Assembly (NCBI GenBank): GCA_031296075.1
Contig: JARLGK010000224.1
Location: forward strand, 1 to 41,350
Origin: Candidatus Acidiferrales bacterium
Lineage (GTDB): Bacteria; Acidobacteriota; Terriglobia; Acidiferrales; UBA7541
Direction of reading: 5' to 3'
Length of the DNA: 41,350 nt
The translations under genes were made by a program, and so were the position numbers. Positions within the stretch are counted from its first letter, which is position 1, and each line of letters starts with the position of its first letter. Under the pieces are notes generated by a model. That model saw only the letters and a list, made by a program, of their open reading frames with translations. It was not told where the DNA came from and did no database searches. Below are positions 1 to 7,349 of this stretch, one piece after another.

Positions 1-252
1 GAATATGCCGTGAAAATGTACCGCCAGCAGATCGATCAGCTGCAGGCGCAGGTCGCCGGTATCGACAAGCAGATCGCGAACCTGCACGACGCCATGAATG
101 GAAAGACGGTAGAAACCTCGCGGAAATACGATCCGTGGGGCGGCAAGCAAGGAGACTGGAACTCACAAATCGATCAGCTCCAGAAGAACCGCGAAAACGT
201 TCTTCAGCAAATCGACTCGCTCGAATCCCAGATCAAGAAGCTCAATCCATAG
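1..252 (+). CDS. C-terminal part of a coiled-coil protein (5' truncated by window edge)
   Basis: The frame is open to the left edge (codons for E-Y-A precede the GTG at 10), so this is probably the tail of a longer gene rather than a complete 80-residue protein. The visible part is hydrophilic and rich in Gln, Lys, Asp and Ile/Leu. Two heptad-like stretches (about residues 5-30 and 53-78 counted from the GTG) are separated by a Gly/Trp-containing hinge (KYDPWGGKQGDW). This pattern suggests a helical hairpin or coiled coil. No catalytic motif is visible and I do not recognise the family. The next gene downstream lies on the opposite strand and converges on it, so there is no operon partner on this side. 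Confidence 0.55.
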   Translation, partial: EYAVKMYRQQIDQLQAQVAGIDKQIANLHDAMNGKTVETSRKYDPWGGKQGDWNSQIDQLQKNRENVLQQIDSLESQIKKLNP

Positions 253-318
253 TGCTTGGCCGCTCAGGTCCGGCGTAGGCGCGGTGCAGCGCGGCTCCGC
301 ACAACGAATCGGATTCCG

Positions 319-1182
319 CTACCGCGCCGCGGCAGCCACTTCCTTTTCGATGGGCGCGCCCACCAGATTGCCCCACTCGGTCCACGAGCCGTCGTAGTTC
401 TTCACGTCGCCGTATCCGAGCAAATATTTCAGAACGAACCAGGTGTGCGAACTGCGTTCGCCGATTCGGCAGTAGGCGATCACTTCACCCGAGCCCTTCA
501 CGCCCTTGCCGTCGTACAGCTGCTTCAACTGGTCGGCGGATTTGAACGTGCCGTCTTCGTTGGCTGCCTGCGCCCAGGGAATATTGGCCGCCGTCGGAAT
601 GTGTCCGCCGCGCTGAGCGGTTTCACTCATGCCCGGCGGCGCGATGATCTTTCCGGTGAATTCATCGGCGGACCGTACGTCCACCAGCTGGCCGCCGCTG
701 GTCTTCTCGATCACCGCGAAGACGTTTTCCTTGCGGGCGCGCAGGGACTCGTCGGGCCCAGTCGCGCGATAGGCCGCGGGCGTGATCTTGGGCGCGTCCG
801 TTGTCAGCGGGCGCTTTTCCTCGAGCCACTTCTTGCGTCCGCCGTTCATCAGGCGCGCATCCTTGTGCCCGTAGTATTTCAGCTGCCACAGGGCGTACGC
901 CGCGAACCAGTTGTTGTTGTCGCCGTACAGAATGATCGTCGTATCGTTCGAGATTCCCGACTGGCCGAGCAACTGCTCGAGCGCCTGTTTGGTAATCAGA
1001 TCGCGGCGAACGTTGTCCTGCAGCTGCGTCTGCCAGTTCCATCCCGCGGCTCCCGCGACGTGGCCCTGATCGTAGGCAGTGGTATCCACGTCCACTTCCA
1101 CGAGCCGGATCTTCGGATCGCTCAGGTGGTCCGCCACCCACTGCGTCGAGACCAGCACTTCCGGATGCGCGTATTCAGCCAT
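319..1182 (-). CDS. Thiosulfate sulfurtransferase (two-domain rhodanese, SseA/TST type)
   Basis: A 287-residue tandem rhodanese, the usual length for thiosulfate or 3-mercaptopyruvate sulfurtransferases, which move sulfane sulfur from a donor to cyanide or a thiol. The N-terminal inactive domain covers about residues 1-135 (VSTQWVADHL, EVDVDTTAYDQGHVAGA). The catalytic domain covers about 160-280. The active-site loop is CRIGERSS with the persulfide-forming Cys at residue 238. The Arg after the Cys and the following ER fit thiosulfate sulfurtransferases better than mercaptopyruvate enzymes, which usually carry CGSGVTA. There is no signal peptide, so it is probably cytoplasmic. The ATG is preceded by a clear GGAGG seven bases upstream. 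A minus-strand terminator lies just upstream, so the gene is likely transcribed on its own. Family certain; exact donor inferred. Confidence 0.93.
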   Translation of the reverse strand: MAEYAHPEVLVSTQWVADHLSDPKIRLVEVDVDTTAYDQGHVAGAAGWNWQTQLQDNVRRDLITKQALEQLLGQSGISNDTTIILYGDNNNWFAAYALWQLKYYGHKDARLMNGGRKKWLEEKRPLTTDAPKITPAAYRATGPDESLRARKENVFAVIEKTSGGQLVDVRSADEFTGKIIAPPGMSETAQRGGHIPTAANIPWAQAANEDGTFKSADQLKQLYDGKGVKGSGEVIAYCRIGERSSHTWFVLKYLLGYGDVKNYDGSWTEWGNLVGAPIEKEVAAAAR

Positions 1183-1240
1183 GTCACTTCCTCCTTCAAG
1201 AATTTCGCTCGGTCTTGGGAATCTGCTTAGTCTGTCTGCA

Positions 1241-1280
1241 ACAAAAAACCCACCAGCCAGATCGTTTCTGGCGGTGGGTT
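1241..1280 (-). terminator. Intrinsic terminator behind the DUF4242-like gene
   Basis: Read on the minus strand, AACCCACC (1280-1273) plus GCCAGA pairs with TCTGGC plus GGTGGGTT (1254-1247). The 14-bp stem has one bulged base and a 5-base loop, and is followed by a run of T. It lies downstream of the minus-strand gene ending at 1445 and about 60 bases before the sulfurtransferase start, so it insulates the two genes. An attenuator for the sulfurtransferase is a less likely alternative. Confidence 0.75.
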
Positions 1281-1444
1281 GAAGGAATCTTGAGCTAGAA
1301 ACAGCTTCCTAGATGACCTATTTGCCCATGCCAGAGGACGCCCATACGCGACACGGGCGACAACATCCTTGCGCCAGCCTCTGGTGGCAGATCATCTTCG
1401 GCAGGATACACTGGCGTCCCCGGAATCGCAATGCGATGAGTCGT

Positions 1445-1711
1445 TTATGGTATGGGCTGAAGCGAGCCATCCGCAGCCGCCTCCAGCTCGATGCGCAGCA
1501 GCCAATCGAAGTGAAATTTTCCGGCGGCGAGCCATTTTTCCAGATCTTCGCGCCCCGGCGCGTCGAATTCGGCGATCATTTTCCCTTCCTGCATGTTGAA
1601 GACGACGCGACGCGCGGCCAGCTGCTCTCCGTTGAGCAGGCGCTTGGAAAGTTCCTCGGCGCCCTGGCGGGTCAAGCAGGCCAACGTGTGTTGCGAGATG
1701 TAGCGAGGCAT
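1445..1711 (-). CDS. Small DUF4242-like (SCO4226-type) protein
   Basis: An 88-residue protein starting MPRYISQHTL. The frame stays open further upstream, but ATG 1711 has a GGAG about six bases before it and the sequence only becomes protein-like from there. The pattern matches the DUF4242 / SCO4226 group of small ferredoxin-fold proteins: a MPRY beta-strand start, a helix with EELSKRL, a central strand RRVVFNMQEGKMIAEFDAP, then a helix and the final strand. Some members of that group bind nickel. No conserved metal ligand can be assigned here. It is divergent from the secreted protein gene starting at 1935 and is followed by a strong terminator. Family assignment is by resemblance only. Confidence 0.6.
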   Translation of the reverse strand: MPRYISQHTLACLTRQGAEELSKRLLNGEQLAARRVVFNMQEGKMIAEFDAPGREDLEKWLAAGKFHFDWLLRIELEAAADGSLQPIP

Positions 1712-1934
1712 GCGGTCTCCGGTTCCACTTGGTTGTTCGGCTGCGACTGCAAAGAGATGGAATACATTGCCCGCTGGAAAAAACAAATGCAAGCGGCGTT
1801 TGGCCGAGTCGGCTGCGGCGTATGCACGGTGGCGAACTGCACTATGGGACAGGTGACCGATCCTGAAAATCGGAGACTGAAAACGGAGATGGGCATCGCC
1901 GCCAGAGCTAGAATGATATTGCGAGGTGCCAGTC

Positions 1935-2306
1935 ATGAAGCGAATGCGGCGATCGACGACTTTCCTGCTGATGATTGCGGCGCTGGGAATTGCCATGACC
2001 GCGAGCGCCAGAGGACCCATCGGAGAACTCAAAGGAATGGTACTCGATTCGCAGGGCAAACCCGTGGCCGATGCCACCGTCACCATGCAGAGCTCCGACG
2101 GAAAACATCCCTACGCCACGCATACCGATGCGAGTGGACACTTCAAGTTCGCGCGTTTCGAGACGGGACAATACGACTTGCGCGCCTATTCAGGCGGCAT
2201 GTTCTCGCAGTGGACGAAACGCATCTCCATCCGCTCCAAGAAAACAACCGAAATTACCTTGCGCATGCCGCCCCCCGCGGACGTCTCCGTTACAGTGACC
2301 CAATAA
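1935..2306 (+). CDS. Small secreted protein with carboxypeptidase-regulatory-like domain
   Basis: A 123-residue protein from ATG 1935, which has GAGGTG six bases upstream; a GTG at 1926 is also in frame but has no ribosome site. The N-terminus is a classic signal peptide (MKRMRRSTTFLLMIAALGIA, cleavage likely after TASA). The rest is one transthyretin-like beta-sandwich: GEL-KGMVLDSQGKPVADATVTM, then GHFKFARFETGQYDLRAYS. This is the CarboxypepD_reg-like fold, which in exported proteins serves as a binding or spacer module. No enzyme domain is attached, so the protein is just the module. Divergent from the DUF4242-like gene. Role unknown. Confidence 0.82.
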   Translation: MKRMRRSTTFLLMIAALGIAMTASARGPIGELKGMVLDSQGKPVADATVTMQSSDGKHPYATHTDASGHFKFARFETGQYDLRAYSGGMFSQWTKRISIRSKKTTEITLRMPPPADVSVTVTQ

Positions 2307-2670
2307 CCCCCGTGTTTTGTGGGCCGTACTAATACCCCGGTACCGAAATAACGTACCCTCCGAGCCATAGTTTCACTCCGGGTCAGTCTTGCAGAATGTG
2401 GTCGCGGGTTGGGAGCTGCGTTGCGGGGACGACGGTTCCAAATGGAGCCGTAGCACGCTGACCAACCCGTCGAAACCCTCCTGCCGACGTTGACCCCCGT
2501 CTGCAGGACGGGTTTGTCTGAAGCCATTCGCAGTAGATCTTTACACCACCGACGTAGAATCGTTTGGCAGATATCTTGCGTTACAAGATGGCGGGGCCTC
2601 GGACGGCTGCCGTCAAGTCGTGCGGAATCTTCCCAGCTGGGCGAGATCAAGACTTTCGAGGGACGGCGTT
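2307..2670. other. Gene-free stretch with an operator-like inverted repeat
   Basis: No convincing gene lies in these 364 bases. The most structured element is a perfect inverted repeat, ATCTTG-cgtta-CAAGAT at 2573-2589, about 80 bases upstream of the next start codon. That position would suit an operator or a short hairpin in the leader. No good -35/-10 pair could be assigned. Confidence 0.4.
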
Positions 2671-3552
2671 TTGCGACAGGTGAAGGGAATATCGGACAGG
2701 ATCGCGCGGAAGACCGTCGCCGTAGCACTCGCGGGACTGTGCGCGCTTGCCGCGCCCGTTCGCGCCGAAGACCTCAAACCGGAGACCGTTGAAGCGTTCG
2801 ATCACTACGTGCAGCTCACGGAGGCCCAGATCGATGCCGAGCTGGCGCGCCACGAGCCATACTTGTGGATCGAAGGCCTGCCGGAGGATCGCCGCGCCGA
2901 AGCCGAAGCGCAATTGCGCGCGGGACAGGTGGTTATCGAGCGGCTCGACACGCTGAACGCGAGTGACCACGGAAAACCAATTTCCGTTGCGGATGGAATG
3001 ATCCACCACTGGATCGGCACCGTGTTCATTCCCAGCGCAACGCTGGCGCAGACGCTCGCGCTCGAGGAAGACTACGACCATCATCAGGACTTTTTTCGCC
3101 CGGACGTGATGCGCTCGAAAATCCTGCGCCACGGCGGCAACGATTTCACGATCGAGCTGCGCTTGTACAAGAAGAAGGTGATCACCACGGTTCTCGACAC
3201 GGAGCACGACGTCCACTACACGTTCGTGGACTCGACGCACGCCTGGAGCCGCTCGCGGGCGACGCGGATTCAGGAAGTGGGCAACGCCGACGAAAAGGAC
3301 GAGCGCCTGGAACCTGCGGGACACGACCGCGGATTTCTCTGGCGCATGAATACGTACTGGCGCTTCGAGGAGAAGGACGGCGGAACGTACGTCGAATGCC
3401 AGTCCGTCTCGCTCACGCGGGATATTCCCACGGGGCTCGGCTGGCTGATTGGACCCTACGTGACGAGCGTGCCGCGCGAATCCCTGACGTTCACGCTCGC
3501 GACCACGCGCAACGCGGTGTTGAAGGGGATCACGACACGCACGGCAGAATGA
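2671..3552 (+). CDS. Secreted protein of unknown function, possible SRPBCC/START-like fold
   Basis: About 293 residues. Three in-frame starts are possible: GTG 2620, TTG 2671 and GTG 2680. TTG 2671 is preferred because GAGGGA sits seven bases before it and the product then begins with a short basic segment and a signal peptide (KTVAVALAGLCALAAPVRA). The mature part is acidic and alpha/beta. Residues after about 150 contain repeated amphipathic strands (FTIELRLYKKKVITTVLDTEH, YWRFEEKDGGTYVECQSV) and a C-terminal amphipathic helix. This resembles proteins with a START-like lipid-binding barrel that are common in Acidobacteria; the resemblance is an inference. It converges with the large lipoprotein gene, 21 bases apart. 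Confidence 0.72.
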   Translation: MRQVKGISDRIARKTVAVALAGLCALAAPVRAEDLKPETVEAFDHYVQLTEAQIDAELARHEPYLWIEGLPEDRRAEAEAQLRAGQVVIERLDTLNASDHGKPISVADGMIHHWIGTVFIPSATLAQTLALEEDYDHHQDFFRPDVMRSKILRHGGNDFTIELRLYKKKVITTVLDTEHDVHYTFVDSTHAWSRSRATRIQEVGNADEKDERLEPAGHDRGFLWRMNTYWRFEEKDGGTYVECQSVSLTRDIPTGLGWLIGPYVTSVPRESLTFTLATTRNAVLKGITTRTAE

Positions 3553-3573
3553 AAGAGCGCTCCGGCCTGAAAT

Positions 3574-6354
3574 TTATTTGAAGGTTGCGGTGGCCGTGTT
3601 GTTTTGAATCGCCGCGAACGAACATGAGGTGGGGACAGTTGGCGGAGTGGTCGCGACGCAACTCGCGCCGAGGACGCTTCCCCCCCAAGTAATAAATGTG
3701 GACCCCGCGGTCGCCGTGGCCGTAAGCGTGACGGAACTTCCGCTGAGGTAGCGCGCCGAGCAGGTTCCCGACACCACGCCGGGCGCTCCATTGACTCCCG
3801 CTGTTTCGACGCAACGAATTTGCCCGGTACCGTCCGACACCGTCCCGGAACCCGTGGCGCCGGTTCCCTGCACCGTGACATTCAAATTAAAAGTAAGGGC
3901 CGAACTTGCCAGAAAGATGTCCTCCAGCGCGTTCGCATCGTTCGAGACGAGGTTGTCCGCGAAGGAAATGAAGCCGACCGTATTTCCGTCGCCGCTGATG
4001 GACGGCGCGACGCTTTTGCCGTCGGCTGGGGGAGGCAGCGTACCCGCGGGTCTGCTCGCAAGAAGGGTATAGGTCACGCAACCCGTGGTGGTCGTCGTGG
4101 TAACGACAGGAGGGTTCAGGCAGGGGTTACGGACGAAGATATTTTCGACGCCATTCTGAACAACTCCGTTCAGATTCGATGCCTGGGAAGCAAAGGCAAT
4201 AGCCTGACCCGTGGTGCAGGTGGAAGAGATCGTGGTCGTGCCGCACTGACTGATACTTGGGTTTTCGCTCAAGCCGTTTGCCGGCGTCGTGCCGTCCGGC
4301 GTGGAGGCGAGCAGCGTCGCTGCCGTGCAGGTCGGAGGCGTGACGACCGCAACGCCGGTGCAGGTGTCGCGCACGTACACTTCCTGGGTCGGACCTACAC
4401 TCGGGATCAGGTTCGTGGCGGTGGAAGCGAAAGCGATGAAGCGGCCGTCCTGCGAAATCGAGGATTCCGCGCTCGCTCCATCGGCCGGCGTGACACCATC
4501 CGGCGACGATACCAGGCCGGTAATGGGAGCGCAGGTGTTGCCCGCCACGCCGATCGTCGTCACGCAAGTCGAGCGCTCAAAGACTTCGCTCAATCCACTC
4601 GGGTTTGCTCCGGTAACGAGATTTGTCGCCATCGAAGTAAAGGAAACGAAAAGGCCCTGGTTCGCGATGGCGGGATGGGAACTCGGGCGGTCGCCCGCAG
4701 CCGTTCCGTCCGGCGACGACGAAACGAGGTACGTCGTGGGCACGCAGGAGCCCGGCGCCGTAGGCGGAACCAGAGTGCAAGTATCGCGAACAAAAACCTG
4801 CGGCGTGACGCCGTCAAACCCGCCGGAGGGCGGAGTGGTGAGAAGGTTTGTGGCGAGCGAAACGAAGGCAACGTAGCGCCCATCCGAGCTGATCACCGGA
4901 TTGAAGCTTTCGCCGTTGCCGGGCGTCAATCCATCCGGTGCGATCGAAACAAGCGCCGTGGTGGCGTTCCCGACCGTGCACGTCGCCGCCGTGGTGCACG
5001 GTGTCTGCCAATAGACCTGGCGCGTCCCTCCCGACACGACGGCATAGTTCACCAGATTGCTGGCTGTCGAAGTGTAGGCCACGTGCGTGCCGCCACTATC
5101 CAGAGTCGGCTCGGAACTCGCGCCGTCGGCTACGGCGCCGCTGGGGGCGAGGCTGACGAGCGTGGTCTTGGGAGAGCACGTAGAGGTACCGCCGCTTGTG
5201 ACGGTGTTACTGAAGCACGTATCGCGCAGAAAAATGGCGCTCGAGGTGTTCACCGGACTGGTCACAAGATTGGTGGAAGTGGAGGCGAATGCCACGAACT
5301 CGCCCGTCTGGCTTACGGACGGTCCGGCAGTCGCGAGAGTGGGAGTGCCACCGACGCAAGTGGCGCCGCAGATTCCGGTGTTGGCCTGCGTGGCATCCGG
5401 CGCGAGATCGACGATCAAAGGCAAACCGCCCAATTCATTGCCGTTCACGGCAAAGGTAAGTGGGTTGGAAGTGCCGCCACCGGAACCCCCGTCCGCGGGA
5501 TTGGTGACCTTTACCTGAACAACTCCGGCAGCCGCCAGGTCGCCGGCGTTGAGCGTTGCCAGGAGTTGAGTCGTACTCGAAAACGTCGTCGTGCGCGGCG
5601 CGCCATTGAGGGTCACCACAGAATCGGGCACGAAGCCCGTTCCGGTCAGCCCTAGCGCTTCGCCCGCGCTGCCGGCCAGGATGGACGTGGGAGTCAGAGC
5701 CGAAACGCCGGGCAACGGGTTCTTAACTTTCAGGGCAAAGGAATTGGAGCTGCCGCCGCCGGGGGGGGGATTCACGACGGCTATCTCAAGTGTGCCCGCG
5801 GTCGACACGTCGGTTGAAAGAACCGTCGCCTGCAGCTGCGTTGTACCCGTGAAACTGGTCGGTCGAATGTTGCCGTTGACCGTGACCGTGGACTGCGAGA
5901 CAAAATTGTTCCCCGTGACCATCAGGAGAAACGAAGCGCTGCCCGTGGAAGCGCCCGTAGGCGATAGCGACGTGATCTGCGGCACGCCGCTGGTGACGGG
6001 GTCAATCGTAAATGTGAGGGACTGGGTAATTCCCCCGCCTGGCGCGGCTGTCTGAACGGCGACGGTTGCCGAGCCGGCATTCTGTATGTCGCTCGCGAAG
6101 ATTTGCGCGGTCAGCTCCGAGGTAGTGACGAAGAGCGTGCTGCGCTGCGACCCGTTCCAAAATACAGCTGAGGCGGGCGTAAAGTTCGCGCCATCCACCT
6201 CCAGAGTGAAAGCCGGCTGGCCCGCCGGCATGTCCGCGGGAACAATTTTCCTGAGGCTCGGCGTGGGAGACTTGACCTGCTGCTGGCAGCAGGCGAGCAA
6301 TACAGCCAGCACAAAAACCAACGAACCGAAAATGAGACGAGTTATGCCCCGCAA
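3574..6354 (-). CDS. Lipoprotein with three TIG/IPT repeats, a probable seven-bladed propeller and a C-terminal InlB-like repeat
   Basis: About 926 residues. The longest frame begins at GTG 6363, but AGGAG directly abuts that codon. TTG 6354 lies eight bases after AGGAG and gives a compact lipoprotein signal (FGSLVFVLAVLLACC), so it is preferred. Order: lipobox L-A-C near residue 22; three TIG/IPT immunoglobulin-like units (about 35-300), each with a G-x-x-F-x-x-x-S/A core; then seven units with the consensus G-x-F-V-A-F-x-S-x-A-T-N-L-V (about 330-820), as in PD40/TolB-like propellers. Blades 1-6 each carry a Cys pair, typified by VRDTC followed by a second Cys about 10-15 residues on. A divergent InlB/Big-type repeat (GSSVTLTATATAGSTFITW) ends the protein. 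Likely surface or periplasmic binding role. A run of nine C in the coding strand (5761-5769) could slip. Confidence 0.85.
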   Translation of the reverse strand: MRGITRLIFGSLVFVLAVLLACCQQQVKSPTPSLRKIVPADMPAGQPAFTLEVDGANFTPASAVFWNGSQRSTLFVTTSELTAQIFASDIQNAGSATVAVQTAAPGGGITQSLTFTIDPVTSGVPQITSLSPTGASTGSASFLLMVTGNNFVSQSTVTVNGNIRPTSFTGTTQLQATVLSTDVSTAGTLEIAVVNPPPGGGSSNSFALKVKNPLPGVSALTPTSILAGSAGEALGLTGTGFVPDSVVTLNGAPRTTTFSSTTQLLATLNAGDLAAAGVVQVKVTNPADGGSGGGTSNPLTFAVNGNELGGLPLIVDLAPDATQANTGICGATCVGGTPTLATAGPSVSQTGEFVAFASTSTNLVTSPVNTSSAIFLRDTCFSNTVTSGGTSTCSPKTTLVSLAPSGAVADGASSEPTLDSGGTHVAYTSTASNLVNYAVVSGGTRQVYWQTPCTTAATCTVGNATTALVSIAPDGLTPGNGESFNPVISSDGRYVAFVSLATNLLTTPPSGGFDGVTPQVFVRDTCTLVPPTAPGSCVPTTYLVSSSPDGTAAGDRPSSHPAIANQGLFVSFTSMATNLVTGANPSGLSEVFERSTCVTTIGVAGNTCAPITGLVSSPDGVTPADGASAESSISQDGRFIAFASTATNLIPSVGPTQEVYVRDTCTGVAVVTPPTCTAATLLASTPDGTTPANGLSENPSISQCGTTTISSTCTTGQAIAFASQASNLNGVVQNGVENIFVRNPCLNPPVVTTTTTTGCVTYTLLASRPAGTLPPPADGKSVAPSISGDGNTVGFISFADNLVSNDANALEDIFLASSALTFNLNVTVQGTGATGSGTVSDGTGQIRCVETAGVNGAPGVVSGTCSARYLSGSSVTLTATATAGSTFITWGGSVLGASCVATTPPTVPTSCSFAAIQNNTATATFK

Positions 6355-6363
6355 GTTTCCCAC

Positions 6364-6642
6364 TCCTGAGTCCGCAGGTTGGAGCCAGCGGCTAAGCGCA
6401 ATCGTAGAGACTACTAGAGATGACCCTAACGGGCAATCGGGATGCCTCGGGCCGATCAGCGGCCAAGGGAGGGGGGTGAAGACCCGAGGACTGACGCGCG
6501 GGTGCCTCGTGGCGAGGCCGGGTGGAACCGGGCAAGGCCCCAGGAAGCGCGCCGAAAGTGGACCTTGGGTCCATGGGGGGATCCTAGGGGAATAACGACG
6601 TCAAGTGTGTGGTGCGCGCCTGTGGACTTTTTTCTGGTCGGC
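6364..6642 (-). other. Hairpin-rich leader between the DUF3237 and lipoprotein genes
   Basis: No gene is seen. The stretch lies upstream of the lipoprotein gene and holds three short perfect hairpins: GGCC-gatcagc-GGCC near 6451-6465, GCCTCG-tgg-CGAGGC at 6504-6518, and TGGACC-ttg-GGTCCA at 6559-6573. It could be a structured 5' leader of the lipoprotein mRNA. It matches no riboswitch class I can recall. Confidence 0.35.
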
Positions 6643-7266
6643 TCAGAGAACGGCGTAGTAGGTGAAAATCGTGTAGTCCGGGTTCGCGTGGCGCTTGGCG
6701 GTGCCGACGATTATCGTGCGCGTGAGCCAGTCGTGCGGGCCGACGGGCGTGTCGAAGTACGGAGTGGTGCGGAAATAAAATTCGCGATCGCCGCCCCAGC
6801 TGGGATCGTTGCGGTCGAGCGGCTTGCCGTCAAGCGGGTAAAGGTATCCCATGTTGTTGATGTAGATCATGGTGCCGTCGGAGGCTTGCAGCATGTAGTG
6901 CGCGTCCAGGCGGCCGTTGCCTCCGTAATCGGCGCCGCTGTGCGGCACCACCTTCCCTTGTAGCCGCGGCCCTTCGACGACTCCCGAAACGGCCGGGACG
7001 TAGGAACGGCGGCCGTTCGGAGTGGCGAATGAAACGCGCTCGCTGAAGTCGATGCGGATCTGGAATACGTACTCAAGCTTGATCTGGACGACCTCGCCGA
7101 GTGTTTTCGCGCCCGACTCCGGCCCGCCGGCCGCCGGGGCGGCATTTTGTGTTTCGGCGTGAGCGGGATTGGGAAGTAAGCCAAAGAGGCTCTCTGCGAG
7201 AACGGCTCCGCCGACGACGGAAGCCTTAAGAATGGAACGGCGGTCGATGGGATTTTGGATTTTCAT
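6643..7266 (-). CDS. Tat-exported DUF3237 family protein
   Basis: A 207-residue protein with GGGAGG nine bases before its ATG. The N-terminus has a twin-arginine signal (DRRSILKASVVGGAV, then PAHA as cleavage site), so it should be exported folded. The mature part matches DUF3237: KLEYVFQIRIDFSE near residue 63, then GRRSYVPAVSGVVEGPRLQG, GADYGGNGRLDAHYML, a DGTMIYINNMGY strand, and FYFRTTPYFDTP near the end. DUF3237 proteins form a beta-barrel; their activity is not established, though they are often found near aromatic or terpenoid catabolism genes. Here the upstream-encoded neighbour on the same strand is a tannase-family esterase, with a hairpin between them. Confidence 0.88.
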   Translation of the reverse strand: MKIQNPIDRRSILKASVVGGAVLAESLFGLLPNPAHAETQNAAPAAGGPESGAKTLGEVVQIKLEYVFQIRIDFSERVSFATPNGRRSYVPAVSGVVEGPRLQGKVVPHSGADYGGNGRLDAHYMLQASDGTMIYINNMGYLYPLDGKPLDRNDPSWGGDREFYFRTTPYFDTPVGPHDWLTRTIIVGTAKRHANPDYTIFTYYAVL

Positions 7267-7319
7267 GTCAGCGAACCTCCCTTAATCCTGAGACGCGCGA
7301 TGCCAAGCATCCGCACGAA

Positions 7320-7343
7320 AGCGCCAATCGGGAGATTGGCGCT
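7320..7343 (-). terminator. Perfect 10-bp hairpin behind the tannase gene
   Basis: AGCGCCAATC (7320-7329), loop GGGA, and GATTGGCGCT (7334-7343) form a perfect stem seven bases after the tannase stop codon. Only three T follow it on the minus strand, so it is a weak intrinsic terminator or a REP-like hairpin that stabilises the mRNA end and separates tannase from DUF3237. Confidence 0.6.
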
Positions 7344-7349
7344 CCCAGG

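Noticed and set aside
256-1230. Long open frame on the plus strand opposite the sulfurtransferase
   Set aside because: It is the antisense shadow of a gene with complete rhodanese motifs; its product is Arg/Val-rich and has no recognisable domain.
3820-5655. 611-codon open frame on the plus strand opposite the lipoprotein gene
   Set aside because: Arg/Gly-rich composition typical of an antisense frame in GC-rich DNA, while the minus strand shows a lipobox, TIG repeats and propeller units.
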